Positions 21,994 through 35,145 of a stretch of DNA of 64,000 nt are shown one piece after another. The notes under the pieces were generated by a model. It saw only the letters and a program-made list of their open reading frames with translations, was not told where the DNA came from and did not search any database. The stretch lies in contig NC_079883.1 in the NCBI RefSeq assembly GCF_029227915.1, positions 17,362,001 through 17,426,000 of the forward strand, written 5' to 3'. Numbering within the stretch: the stretch's first letter is position 1; every line of letters begins with the position of its first letter. Both the position numbers and the translations under genes were made by a program. Source of the DNA: Hydractinia symbiolongicarpus. Taxonomy: Eukaryota > Cnidaria > Hydrozoa > Anthoathecata > Hydractiniidae.

Positions 21994-23773
21994 TATTACA
22001 GACCTTAGGGGCCTGTACCAGTAATTGACGGCGTTATAACGCCATGACACCATGGTAAAAAACTTGGGACGTTGTAGTCCATTGAGAGCGGAAGGATTTG
22101 ACCAATAGTAACCTGCGCAGGCACGTGGAACAACGCGAATTGGGTGTACGGCCTTTATTAGGCTGCAAAAGGTCATATTACAGTCTTTAGAGACCTGTAC
22201 ACGTGGTTGACGGTGTTATAAAGCTGTGGCGCAATTGCAAACAACTTGGGACGTCGTAGTCCATTGTGAGTACATGGACTAGTCCGATCATAACTTGCAC
22301 AGGCAAGTGGATCTACGTGATTCATGTGTACGGCCTCTATTAGGCAGCAAAAGGGCATGCATTTAGAGGCCTGTACACGTGGCTGACTGTGTTATAAAGC
22401 CGTGGCGCATTGGAAAACCACTTGGGACGTCGTAATCCGTTGAGAGTGGAAGGATTAGACCAATGGTAACCTGCGCAGGCACGTGCAACCACGCGATATA
22501 CGTGTAAGGCCTTTATTAGGGTACAAGAGGCTATATTACAGACCTTAGGGGCCTGTACACGTGACTGACGCTGTTATAAAGCCATGGCGCGTAGTCCTGT
22601 GGAAGGATAAGACCAATGATAACCTGCACAGGCACGTGCTACCACGTGATATACGTGGAAGGCCTTTATTAGGGTACAAGAGGCTATATTACAGACCTTA
22701 GGTGCCTGTACACGTGTTTGACGGTGTTGTGAAGCCGTGGCGATATGGAAAACAACTTGGGACGTCGTAGTCCTTTGAGAGTGGAGGGATTAGACCGATC
22801 GTAACTCGCGCAGGCACGTGGAACAGCGCAATTTGTGTGTACGGCCTTTATTAGGCTGCAAAAGGTCATATTACAGCCTTTGGAGGCCTGTACACGTGGT
22901 TGACGGTGTTATAAAGCTGTGGCGCAATTGCAAACAACTTGGGACGTCGTAGTCCATTGAGAGTGGAAGGATTACACCAATGCTAACCTGCGCAGGCACG
23001 TGCAACCACGTGATATACGTGTAAGGCCTTTATTATGGGTACAAGAGGCTATATTACAGCCATTAGGGGCCTGTACCTGTAATTGACGGCGTTATAACGC
23101 CATGACAAAATGGTAAACAACTTGGGACGTCGTAGTCCATTGAGAGTGGAAGGATTAGACCAATAGTAACCTGCGCAGGCACGTGGAACAACGCGAATTG
23201 GGTGTACGGCCTTTATTAGGCTGCACAAGGTCATATTACAGCCTTTAGAGAACTGTACATGTGGTTGACGGTGTTATAAAGCTGTGGCGCAATTGCAAAC
23301 AACTTGGGACGTCGTAGTCCATTGTGAGTACATGGACTAGTCCGATCATAACTTGCGCAGGCAAGTGCATCTACGTGATTCATGTGTACGGCCTCTATTA
23401 GGCAGCTAAAGGCCATGCCTTTAGAGGCCTGTACACGTGGCTGACTGTGTTATAAAGCCGTGGCGCATTGGAAAACCACTTGGGACGTCGTAATCCGTTA
23501 AGAGTGGAAGGATTACACCAATGCTAACCTGTGCAGGCACGTGCAACCACGTGATATACGTGTAAGGCTTTTATTAGGCTGCAAGAGGCCATATTGCAGT
23601 CGTTAGAGGCATGTACTCGTAGTTAACGGTGTTATAACGCCATGGCGCAATGGAAAACGACTTGGGACGTCGTAGTCCATTGAGAGTGGAAGGATAGGAC
23701 CAATGATAACCAGCGCAGGCACGTGCAACCACGTGATATACGTGTAAGGCCTTTACTAGGGTACAAGAGGCTA
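21994..23773 (+). repeat. 10-element HOR (1780 bp), copy 2
   Basis: Same ten elements, lengths and order as 20214-21993, with starts 21994, 22176, 22358, 22534, 22687, 22869, 23052, 23234, 23416 and 23592. The bases are nearly identical. Small differences include GGCCATGCC at the 23416 boundary where copy 1 has GGGCATGTA. Confidence 0.92.
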
Positions 23774-24131
23774 TATTACAGACCTTAGGGGCCTGTACCA
23801 GTAATTGACGGCGTTATAACGCCATGACACCATGGTAAAAAACTTGGGACGTCGTAGTCCATTGTGAGTACATGGACTAGTCCGATCATAACTTGCGCAG
23901 GCAAGTGCATCTACGTGATTCATGTGTACGGCCTCTATTAGGCAGCTAAAGGCCATGCCTTTAGAGGCATGTACTCGTAGTTAACGGTGTTATAACGCCA
24001 TGGCGCAATGGAAAACGACTTGGGACGTCGCAGTCCATTGAGAGTGGAAGGATAGGACCAATGATAACCAGTGCAGGAACGTGCAACCACGTGATATACG
24101 TGTAAGGCCTTTACTAGGGTACAAGAGGCTA
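23774..24131 (+). repeat. Rearranged pair closing the 10-element HOR
   Basis: The monomer at 23774 starts like the first HOR element (CCAGTAATTG, CACCATGGTAAAAAAC) but ends like the ACTAGT monomer. The next, at 23956, starts with the 176-bp box and continues as the last HOR element (GGCATGTACTCGTAGTTAACG). A third HOR copy was therefore collapsed to two chimeric monomers by internal exchange. Confidence 0.85.
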
Positions 24132-25581
24132 TATTACAGACCTTAGGGGCCTGTACCAGTAATTGACGGCGTTATAACGCCATGACACCATGGTAAAAAA
24201 CTTGAGACGTTGTAGTCCATTGAGAGTGGAAGGATTTGACCAATAGTAACCTGCGCAGGCACGTGGAACAACGCGAATTGGGTGTACGGCCTTTATTAGG
24301 CTGCAAAAGGTCATATTACAGCCTTTAGAGACCTGTACACGTAGTTGACGGTGTTATAAAGCTGTGGCGCAATTGCAAACAACTTGGGACATCGTAGTCC
24401 ATTGAGAGTGGAAGGATAGGACCAATGATAACCAGTGCAGGCACGTGCAACCACGTGATATACGTGTAAGGCCTTTACTAGGGTACAAGAGGCTATATTA
24501 CAGACCTTAGGGGCCTGTACCAGTAATTGACGGCGTTATAACGCCATGACACCATGGTAAAAAACTTGGGACGTTGTAGTCCATTGAGAGTGGAAGGATT
24601 TGACCAATAGTAACCTGCGCAGGCACGTGGAACAACGCGAATTGGGTGTACGGCCTTTATTAGGCTGCAAAAGGTCATATTACAGCCTTTAGAGACCTGT
24701 ACACGTAGTTGACGGTGTTATAAAGCTGTGGCGCAATTGCAAACAACTTGGGACATCGTAGTCCATTGAGAGTGGAAGGATAGGACCAATGATAACCAGC
24801 GCAGGCACGTGCAACCACGTGATATACGTGTAAGGCCTTTACTAGGGTACAAGAGGCTATATTACAGACCTTAGGGGTCTGTACACGTGACCGACGCTGT
24901 TATAAAGCCATGGCGCAATGGAAAACCACTTGGGACGTCGTAGTCCATTGAGAGTGGAAGGATTAGACCATTGGTAACCTGCGCAGGCACGTGGAACAAC
25001 GTGATTTATGTATACGGACTTTAATTTGACGCAAAAGGCCATATTACAGCCTTTAAGGGCCAGTACACGTGTTTGACGGTGTTATAAAGCTGTGGCGCAA
25101 TTGCAAACAACTTGGGACGTCGTAGTCCATTGAGAGTGGAAGGATTACACCAATGCTAACCTGCGCAGGCACGTGCAACCACGTGATATACGTGTAAGGC
25201 CTCTATTAGGCAGCTAAAGGCCATGCCTTTAGAGGCCTGTACACGTGGCTGACAGTGTTATAAAGCCGTGGCGCATTGGAAAACCACTTGGGACGTCGTA
25301 ATCCGTTGAGAGTGGAAGGATTACACCAATGCTAACCTGTGCAGGCACGTGCAACCACGTGATATACGTGTAAGGCTTTTATTAGGCTGCAAGAGGCCAT
25401 ATTGCAGTCGTTAGAGGCATGTACTCGTAGTTAACGGTGTTATAACGCCATGGCGCAATGGAAAACGACTTGGGACGTCGCAATCCATTGAGAGTGGAAG
25501 GATAGGACCAATGATAACCAGTGCAGGCACGTGCAACCACGTGATATACGTGTAAGGCCTTTACTAGGGTACAAGAGGCTA
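24132..25581 (+). repeat. 8-element HOR (1450 bp), copy 1
   Basis: Starts at 24132, 24314, 24496, 24678, 24860, 25042, 25224 and 25400, seven of 182 bp and one of 176 bp. The first four are a CCAGTAATTG dimer duplicated in tandem (24132-24495 and 24496-24859). The monomer at 25042 is a three-part chimera ending GGCAGCTAAAGGCC, which places a 176-bp monomer after a non-ACTAGT monomer. Confidence 0.87.
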
Positions 25582-26530
25582 TATTACAGACCTTAGGGGC
25601 CTGTACCAGTAATTGACGGCGTTATAACGCCATGACACCATGGTAAAAAACTTGGGACGTTGTAGTCCATTGAGAGTGGAAGGATTTGACCAATAGTAAC
25701 CTGCGCAGGCACGTGGAACAACGCGAATTGGGTGTACGGTCTTTATTAGGCTGCAAAAGGTCATATTACAGCCTTTAGAGACCTGTACACGTAGTTGACG
25801 GTGTTATAAAGCTGTGGCGCAATTGCAAACAACTTGGGACATCGTAGTCCATTGAGAGTGGAAGGATAGGACCAATGATAACCAGCGCAGGCACGTGCAA
25901 CCACGTGATATACGTGTAAGGCCTTTACTAGGGTACAAGAGGCTATATTACAGACCTTAGGGGCCTGTACCAGTAATTGACGGCGTTATAACGCCATGAC
26001 ACCATGGTAAAAAACTTGGGACGTTGTAGTCCATTGAGAGTGGAAGGATTTGACCAATAGTAACCTGCGCAGGCACGTGGAACAACGCGAATTGGGTGTA
26101 CGGCCTTTATTAGGCTGCAAAAGGTCATATTACAGCCTTTAGAGACCTGTACACGTAGTTGACGGTGTTATAAAGCTGTGGCGCAATTGCAAACAACTTG
26201 GGACATCGTAGTCCATTGAGAGTGGAAGGATAGGACCAATGATAACCAGCGCAGGCACGTGCAACCACGTGATATACGTGTAAGGCCTTTACTAGGGTAC
26301 AAGAGGCTATATTACAGACCTTAGGGGCCTGTACACGTGACCAACGCTGTTATAAAGCCATGGCGCAATGGAAAACCACTTGGGACGTCGTAGTCCATTG
26401 AGAGTGGAAGGATTAGACCATTGGTAACCTGCGCAGGCACGTGGAACAACGTGATTTATGTATACGGACTTTAATTGGCCGCAAAAGGCCATATTACAGC
26501 CTTTAAGGGCCAGTACACGTGTTTGACGGT
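25582..26530 (+). repeat. 8-element HOR, copy 2 (partial)
   Basis: Repeats 24132-25080 at offset 1450, including the duplicated dimer (25582-25945 and 25946-26309). Similarity ends in the monomer at 26492, where this copy continues GTTGTAAAGCCG and copy 1 continues GTTATAAAGCTG. From 26310 the sequence also matches 17521 onward. Confidence 0.85.
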
Positions 26531-27760
26531 GTTGTAAAGCCGTGGCGATATGGAAAACAACTTGGGACGTCGTAGTCCTTTGAGAGTGGAAGGATAAGAC
26601 CAATGATAACCTGCGCAGGCACGTGCAACCACGTGGTATACGTGTAAGGCCTTTACTAGAGTGCAAGAGGCTATATTACAGACCTTAGGGGCCTGTCCAC
26701 GTGACTGACGCTGTTATAAAGCCATGGCGCAATGGAAAACCACTTGGGACGTCGTAGTCTATTGAGAGTGGAAGGATTAGACCATTGGTAACTTGCGCAG
26801 GCACGTGCAACCACGTGATATACGTGTAAGGCCTTTATTGGGGTACAACAGGCTATATTACAGACCTTAGGGGCCTGTACACGTGTTTGACGGTGTTGTA
26901 AAGCCGTGGCGATATGGAAAACAACTTGGGACGTCGTAGTCCATTGTGAGTACATGGACTAGTCCGATCATAACTTGCGCAGGCAAGTGGATCTACGTGA
27001 TTCATGTGTACGGCCTCTATTAGGCGGCAAAAGGCCATGCCTTTACAGGCCTGTACACGTGGCTGACTGTGTTATAAAGCCGTGGCGCATTGGAAAACCA
27101 CTTGGGACGTCATAATCCGTTGAGAGTGGAAGGATTACACCAATGCTAACCTGTGCAGGCACGTGCAACCACGTGATATACGTGTAAGGCCTTTATTAGG
27201 CTGCAAGAGGCCATATTGCAGTCGTTAGAGGCATGTACTCGTAGTTAACGGTGTTATAACGCCATGGCGCAATGGAAAACGACTTGGGACGTCGTAGTCC
27301 ATTGAGAGTGGAAGGATTAGACCAATGGTAACCTGCGCAGGCACGTGCAACCACGTGATATACGTGTAAGTCCTTTATTAGGGTACAAGAGGCTATATTA
27401 CAGACCTTAGGGGCCTGTACACGTGACTGACGCTGTTATAAAGCCATGGCGCAATGGAAAACCACTTGGGACGTCGTAGTCCATTGACAGTGGAAGGATT
27501 AGACCGTTGGTAACCTGTGCAGGCACGTGGAACAACGTGATTTATGTATACAGACTTTTAATTGGCCGCAAAAGGCCATATTAGAGCCTTTAGGGGCCAG
27601 GACACGTGTTTGACAGTGTTGTAAAGCCGTGGCGATATGGAAAACAACTTAGGACGTCGTAGTACTTAGAGAGTGGAAGGATAAGACCAATGATAACCTG
27701 CGCAGGCACGTGCAACCACGTGATATACGTGTAAGGCCTTTATTAGGGTACAAGAGGCTA
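26310..27760 (+). repeat. Partial copy of the 17521-19153 block
   Basis: Starts at 26310, 26492, 26674, 26856, 27038, 27214, 27396 and 27579. The first three match 17521-18066 at offset 8789. After the loss of one monomer the rest matches 18249 onward at offset 8607. The monomer at 26674 is a hybrid ending in the GCAAC type, so two GCAAC ends stand side by side at 26674 and 26856. Confidence 0.83.
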
Positions 27761-29513
27761 TATTACAGACCTTAGGGGCCTGTACCAGTAATTGACGGCG
27801 TTATAACGCCATGACACAATGGTAAACAACTTGGGACGCCGTAGTCCGTTGAGAGTGGAAGGATTAGACCAATAGTAACCTGCGCAGGCACGTGGTACAA
27901 CGCGAATTGGGTGTACGGCTTTTATTAGGCTGCAAAAGGTCATATTACAGTCTTTAGAGACCTGTACACGTAGTTGACGGTGTTATAAAGCTGTGGCGCA
28001 ATTGCAAACAACTTGGGACGTCGTAGTCCATTGTGAGTACATGGACTAGTCCGATCATAACTTGCGCAGGCAAGTGGATCTACGTGATTTATGTGTACGG
28101 CCTCTATTAGGCAGCAAAAGGGCATGCATTTAGAGGCCTGTACACGTGGCTGACTGTGTTATAAAGCCGTGGCGCATTGGAAAACCACTTGGGACGTCGT
28201 AATCCGTTGAGAGTGGAAGGATTAGACCAATGGTAACCTGCGCAGGCACGTGCAACCACGCGATATACGTGTAAGGCCTTTATTAGGGTACAAGAGGCTA
28301 TATTACAGACCTTAGGGGCCTGTACACGTGACTGACGCTGTTATAAAGCCATGGCGCGTAGTCCTGTGGAAGGATAAGACCAATGATAACCTGCGCAGGC
28401 ACGTGCTACCACGTGATATACGTGTAAGGCCTTTATTAGGGTACAAGAGGCTATATTACAGACCTTAGGTGCCTGTACACGTGTTTGACGGTGTTGTGAA
28501 GCCGTGGCGATATGGAAAACAACTTGGGACGTCGTAGTCCTTTGAGAGTGGAGGGATTAGACCGATCGTAACTCGCGCAGGCACGTGGAACAGCGCAATT
28601 TGTGTGTACGGCCTTTATTAGGCTGCAAAAGGTCATATTACAGCCTTTGGAGGCCTGTACACGTGGTTGACGGTGTTATAAAGCTGTGGCGCAATTGCAA
28701 ACAACTTGGGACGTCGTAGTCCATTGAGAGTGGAAGGATTACACCAATGATAACCTGCGCAGGCACGTGCAACCACGTGATATACGTGTAAGGCCTTTAT
28801 TATGGGTACAAGAGGCTATATTACAGCCCTTAGGGGCCTGTACCTGTAATTGACGGCGTTATAACGCCATGACAAAATGGTAAACAACTTGGGACGTCGT
28901 AGTCCTTTGAGAGTGGAAGGATTAGACCAATAGTAACCTGCGCAGGCACGTGGAACAACGCGAATTGGGTGTACGGCCTTTATTAGGCTGCAAAAGGTCA
29001 TATTACAGCCTTTAGAGACCTGTACACGTGGTTGACGGTGTTATAAAGCTGTGGCGCAATTGCAAACAACTTGGGACGTCGTAGTCCATTGTGAGTACAT
29101 GGACTAGTCCGATCATAACTTGTGCAGGCAAGTGGATCTACGTGATTCATGTGTACGGCCTCTATTAGGCAGCTAAAGGCCATGCCTTTAGAGGCCTGTA
29201 CACGTGGCTGACTGTGTTATAAAGCCGTGGCGCATTGGAAAACCACTTGGGACGTCGTAATCCGTTGAGAGTGCAGGCACGTGCAACCACGTGATATACG
29301 TGTAAGGCTTTTATTAGGCTGCAAGAGGCCATATTGCAGTCGTTAGAGGCATGTACTCGTAGTTAACGGTGTTATAACGCCATGGCGCAATGGAAAACGA
29401 CTTGGGACGTCGTAGTCCATTGAGAGTGGAAGGATAGGACCAATGATAACCAGCGCAGGCACGTGCAACCACGTGATATTCGTGTAAGGCCTTTACTAGG
29501 GTACAAGAGGCTA
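27761..29513 (+). repeat. 10-element HOR relative (1753 bp)
   Basis: Elements start at 27761, 27943, 28125, 28301, 28454, 28636, 28819, 29001, 29183 and 29332, in the same order as the 1780-bp HOR. The 27-bp difference is explained by the 149-bp monomer at 29183. The first element reads ACACAATGGTAAAC rather than ACACCATGGTAAAAAAC, so the front was exchanged with another subtype. Confidence 0.88.
29183..29331 (+). repeat. 149-bp doubly deleted monomer (second copy)
   Basis: Same 27-bp GTG-flanked deletion as 19883-20031, also placed between an ACTAGT monomer and a TATTGCAGTCG-type monomer. Shared position and junction link the 17.5-20.2 kb and 27.8-29.5 kb blocks by descent. Confidence 0.87.
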
Positions 29514-31152
29514 TATTACAGACCTTAGGGGCCTGTACCAGTAATTGACGGCGTTATAACGCCATGACACCATGGTAAAAAACTTGGGACGTCGTAGTCC
29601 ATTTAGAGTGGAAGGATTTGACCAATAGTAACCTGCGCAGGCACGTGGAACAACGCGAATTGGGTGTACGGCCTTTATTAGGCTGCAAAGGGTCATATTA
29701 CAGCCTTTAGAGACCTGTACACGTAGTTGACGGTGTTATAAAGCTGTGGCGCAATTGCAAACAACTTGGGACATCGTAGTCCATTGAGAGTGGAAGGATA
29801 GGACCAATGATAACCAGCGCAGGCACGTGCAACCACGTGATATACGTGTAAGGCCTTTACTAGGGTACAAGAGGCTATATTACAGACCTTAGGGGCCTGT
29901 ACACGTGACCGACGCTGTTATAAAGCCATGGCGCAATGGAAAACCACTTTGGACGTCGTAGTCCATTGAGAGTGGAAGGATTAGACCATTCGTAACCTGC
30001 GCAGGCACGTGGAACAACGTGATTTATGTATACGGACATTAATTGGCCGCAAAAGGCCATATTACAGCCTTTAAGGGCCAGTACACGTGTTTGACGGTGT
30101 TGTAAAGCCGTGGCGATATGGAAAACAACTTGGGACGTCGTAGTCCTTTGAGAGTGGAAGGATAAGACCAATGATAACTTGCGCAGGCACGTGCAACCAC
30201 GTGATATACGTGTAAGGCCTTTATTAGAGTGCAAGAGGCTATATTACAGACCTTAGGGGCCTGTCCACGTGACTGACGCTGTTATAAAGCCATGGCGCAA
30301 TGGAAAACCACTTGGGACGTCGTAGTCTATTGAGAGTGGAAGGATTAGACCATTGGTAACTTGCGCAGGCACGTGAAACAAAGTGATTTGTGTATGCGGA
30401 CTTTAATTGGCCGCAAAAGGCCATATTACAGCCTTTAGGGGCCAGTACACGTGTTTGACGGTGTTGTAAAGCCGTGGCGATATGAAAAACAACTTGGGAC
30501 GTCGTAGTCTTTTGAGAGTGGAAGGATAAGACCAATGATAACCTGCGCAGGCACGTGCAACCACGTGATATACGTGTAAGGCCTTTATTAGGGTACAAGA
30601 GGCTATATTACAGACCTTAGGGGCCTGTACACGTGTTTGACGGTGTTGTAAAGCCGTGGCGATATGGAAAACAACTTGGGACGTCGTAGTCCTTTGAGAG
30701 TGGAGGGATTAGACCGATCGTAACTCGCGCAGGCACGTGGAACAGCGCAATTTGTGTGTACGGCCTTTATTAGGCTGCAAAAGGTCATATTACAGCCTTT
30801 GGAGGCCTGTACACGTGGTTGACGGTGTTATAAAGCTGTGGCGCAATTGCAAACAACTTGGGCCGTCGTAGTCCATTGAGAGTGGAAGGATTACACCAAT
30901 GCTAACCTGCGCAGGCACGTGCAACCACGTGATATACGTGTAAGGCCTTTATTATGGGTACAAAAGGCTATATTACAGCCCTTAGGGGCCTGTACCTGTA
31001 ATTGACTGCGTTGTAACGCCATGACAAAATGGTAAACAACTTGGGACGTCGTAGTCCATTGAGAGTGGACGGATTAGACCAATGATAACCTGCGCAGGCA
31101 CGTGCAACCACGTGATATACGTTTAAGGCCTTTACTAGGGTACAAGAGGCTA
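29514..31152 (+). repeat. Nine mostly 182-bp monomers
   Basis: Starts at 29514, 29696, 29878, 30060, 30242, 30424, 30606, 30788 (183 bp) and 30971. Positions 29878-30605 match 17521-18248 at offset 12357. The monomer at 30971 is a hybrid with the CCTGTAATTG left half (GACTGCGTTGTAACGCC, a damaged 14-bp palindrome) and a GCAAC right half, so two GCAAC ends adjoin. Confidence 0.82.
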
Positions 31153-32063
31153 TATTACAGACCTTAGGGGCCTGTACACGTGACTGACGCTGTTATAAAG
31201 CTATGGCGCAATGGAAAACCACTTGGGACGTCGTAGTCCATTGAGAGTGAAAGGATTAGACCGTTGGTAACCTGCGCAGGCACGTGGAACAACGTGATTT
31301 ATATATACGGACTTTTAATTGGCCGCAAAAGGCCATATTACAGCCTTTAGGGGCAAGGACACGTGTTTGACAGTGTTATAAAGCTATGGCGCAATGGAAA
31401 ACCACTTGGGACGTCGTAGTCCATTGAGAGTGGAAGGATTAGACCAATGATAACCTGCGCAGGCACGTGGAACAACGTGATTTATGTATACGGACTTTAA
31501 TTGGCCGCAAAAGGCCATATTACAGCCTTAAGCGGCCAGTACACGTGTTTGACGGTGTTGTAAAGCCGTGGCGATATGGAAAACAACTTGGGACGTTGTA
31601 GTCCTTTGAGAGTGGAAGGGTAAAACCAATGATGACCTGTGCAGGCACGTGCAACCACGTGATATACGTGTAAGGCCTTTATTAGGGTACAAGAGGTTAT
31701 ATTACAGACCTAGGGGCCTGTACACGTGTTTGACGGTGTTGTAAAGCCGTGACGATATGGAAAACAACTTGGGACGTCGTTGTCCATTGAGAGTGAAAGG
31801 ATTAGACCGTTGGTAACCTGCGCAGGCACGTGGAACAACGTGATTTATGTATACGGACTTTTAATTGGCCGCAAAAGGCCATATTACAGCCTTTAGGGGC
31901 CAGGACACGTGTTTGACAGTGTTGTAAAGCCGTGGCGATATGGAAAACAACTTGGGACGTCGTAGTCCTTTGAGAGTGGAAGGATAAGACCAATAATAAC
32001 CTGCGCAGGCACGTGCAACCACGTGATATACGTGTAAGGCCTTTATTAGGGTACAAGAGGCTA
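31153..32063 (+). repeat. Block shared with 40237-41511
   Basis: Starts at 31153, 31336, 31518, 31700 and 31882. Markers shared with the right-hand block include TTTATATATACGG with an extra T, GGGGCAAGGACACG, TTAAGCGGCCAG and GGTAAAACCAATGATGACC. At 31700 the box reads TATTACAGACCTAGGGG, with one T lost. The right-hand block has 364 bp more between the same markers. Confidence 0.83.
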
Positions 32064-34237
32064 TATTACAGACCTTAGGGGCCTGTACACGTGTTTGACG
32101 GTGTTGTAAAGCCGTGGCGATATGGAAAACAACTTGGGACGTCGTAGTCCTTTGAGAATGGAGGGATTAGACCGATCGTAACTCGCGCAGGCACGTGGAA
32201 CAGCGCAATTTGTGTGTACGGCCTTTATTAGGCTGCAAAATGTCATATTACAGCCTTTGGAGGCCTGTACACGTGGTTGACTGTGTTATAAAGCTGTCGC
32301 GCAATTGCAAACAATTTGGGACGTCGTAGTCCATTGAGAGTGGAAGGATTATACCAATGCTAACCTGCGCAGGCACGTGCAACCGCGTGATATACGTGTA
32401 AGGCCTTTATTATGGGTACAAGAGGCTATATTGCAGCCCTTAGGGGCCTGTACCTGTAATTGACGGCGTTATAACGCCATGACACAATGGTAAACAACTT
32501 GGAACGTCGTAGTCCATTGAGAGTGGAAGGATTAGACCAATAGTAACCTGCGCAGGCACGTGGAACAACGCGAATTAGGTGTACGGCCTCTATTAGGCTG
32601 CAAAAGGTCATATTACAGCCTTTAGAGACCTGTACACGTGGTTGACGGTGTTATAAAGCTGCGGCGCAATTGCAGACAGCTTGGGACGTCGTAGTCCATT
32701 GTGAGTACATGGACTAGTCCGATCATAACTTGCGCAGGCAAGTGGATCTACGTGATTCATGTGTACGGGCCCTATTAGGCAGCAAAAGGCCATGCCTTTA
32801 GAGCCCTGTACACGTGGCTGACTGTGTTATAAAGCCATGGCGCATTGGAAAACCACTTGGGACGTCGTAGTCCATTGAGAGTGGAAGGATTAGACCAATG
32901 ATAACCTGCGCAGGCACGTGGAACAACGTGATTTATGTATACGGACTTTAATTGGCCGCAAAAGGCCATATTACAGCCTTAAGCGGCCAGTACACGTGTT
33001 TGACGTTGTTGTAAAGCCGTGGCGATATGGAAAACAACTTGGGACGTCGTAGTCCTTTGAGGGTGGAAGGGTAAAACCAATGATGACCTGTGCAGGCACG
33101 TGCAACCACGTGATATACGTGTAAGGCCTTTATTAGGGTACAAGAGGCTATATTACAGACCTTAGGGGCCTGTACACGTGTTTGACGGTGTTGTAAAGCC
33201 GTGGCGATATGGAAAACAACTCGGGACGTCGTAGTCCTTTGAGAATGGAGGGATTAGACCGATCGTAACTCGCGCAGGCACGTGGAACAGCGCAATTTGT
33301 GTGTACGGCCTTTATTAGGCTGCAAAATGTCATATTACAGCCTTTGGAGGCCTGTACACGTGGTTGACTGTGTTATAAAGCTGTCGCGCAATTGCAAACA
33401 ATTTGGGACGTCGTAGTCCATTGAGAGTGGAAGGATTATACCAATGCTAACCTGCGCAGGCACGTGCAACCGCGTGATATACGTGTAAGGCCTTTATTAT
33501 GGGTACAAGAGGCTATATTGCAGCCCTTAGGGGCCTGTACCTGTAATTGACGGCGTTATAACGCCATGACACAATGGTAAACAACTTGGAACGTCGTAGT
33601 CCATTGAGAGTGGAAGGATTAGACCAATAGTAACCTGCGCAGGCACGTGGAACAACGCGAATTAGGTGTACGGCCTCTATTAGGCTGCAAAAGGTCATAT
33701 TACAGCCTTTAGAGACCTGTACACGTGGTTGACGGTGTTATAAAGCTGCGGCGCAATTGCAGACAGCTTGGGACGTCGTAGTCCATTGTGAGTACATGGA
33801 CTAGTCCGATCATAACTTGCGCAGGCAAGTGGATCTACGTGATTCATGTGTACGGGCCCTATTAGGCAGCAAAAGGCCATGCCTTTAGAGCCCTGTACAC
33901 GTGGCTGACTGTGTTATAAAGCCATGGCGCATTGGAAAACCACTTGGGACGTCGTAGTCCATTGAGAGTGGAAGGATTAGACCAATGATAACCTGCGCAG
34001 GCACGTGGAACAACGTGATTTATGTATACGGACTTTAATTGGCCGCAAAAGGCCATATTACAGCCTTAAGCGGCCAGTACACGTGTTTGACGTTGTTGTA
34101 AAGCCGTGGCGATATGGAAAACAACTTGGGACGTTGTAGTCCTTTGAGAGTGGAAGGGTAAAACCAATGATGACCTGTGCAGGCACGTGCAACCACGTGA
34201 TATACGTGTAAGGCCTTTATTAGGGTGCAAGAGGCTA
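32064..34237 (+). repeat. Tandem 6-element HOR (2 x 1087 bp)
   Basis: 32064-33150 and 33151-34237 are successive copies with element lengths 182, 183, 182, 182, 176 and 182 bp. Each has a GGAGGGATTAGACCGATCG monomer, a GTCGCGCAATTGC monomer, an ACTAGT monomer (32611 and 33698) and a 176-bp monomer (32793 and 33880). Differences between copies are few, for example AACAACTTGGG against AACAACTCGGG in the first element. The three GGAAC-type ends in a row show that alternation is lost here. Confidence 0.9.
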
Positions 34238-35145
34238 TATTACAGACCTTAGGGGCCTGTCCACGTGACTGACGCTGTTATAAAGCCATGGCGCAATGGA
34301 AAACCACTTGGGACGTCGTAGTCTATTGAGAGTGGAAGGATTAGACCATTGGTAACCTGCGCAGGCACGTGGAACAACGTGATTTGTGTATGCGGACTTT
34401 AATGGGCCGCAAAAGGTCTTATTACAGCCTTTAGGGGCCAGTACACGTGGTTGACGGTGTTGTAAAGCCGTGGCGATATGAAAAACAACTTGGGACGTCG
34501 TAGTCCTTTAAGAGTGGAAAGATAAGACCAATAATAACCTGCGCAGGCACGTGCAACCACGTGATATACGTGTAAGGCCTTTATTAGGGTACAAGAGGTT
34601 ATATTACAGACCTAGGGGCCTGTACACGTGTTTGACGGTGTTGTAAAGCCGTGACGATATGGAAAACAACTTGGGACGTCGTTTTCCATTGAGAGTGAAA
34701 GGATTAGATGGTTGGTAACCTGCGCAGGCACGTGGAACAACGTGATTTATGTATACGGACTTTATTAGTGTACAAGAGGCTATATTACAGCCCTTAGGGG
34801 CTTGTACGTGTGGCTGACGCTGTTATAAAGCCATGGCGTAATGAAAAACTACTTGGGACGTCATAGTACATTGAGAGTGGAAGGAGAAGACTAATGATAA
34901 CCTGCGCACGCACGTGCAACCACGTGATCTATGTGTAAAGCCTTTATTAGGCTGCAAGAGGCCATATTACAGTAGTTAGACGCATGTACCCGTAGTTAAC
35001 GGTGTTATAACACCATGGCGCAATGGAAAACAACTTGGGACGTCGTAGTCCATTGAGAGTGGAAGGATAAGACCAATGGAACCTGCGCAGGCACGTGGAA
35101 CAACGTGATTTATGTATACGGACTTTATTAGGCCGCAAAAGGCCA
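34238..35145 (+). repeat. Transition block matching 44967-45512 and 47503-47865
   Basis: Starts at 34238, 34420, 34602, 34783 and 34965. The first three match 44967-45512. The monomer at 34602 then switches in its last third to GACTTTATTAGTGTACAAGAGG. The next two match 47503-47865 (CTTGTACGTGTGGCTGACG, then GACGCATGTACCCGTAG). The joint between these two sources lies near 34760. Confidence 0.8.
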
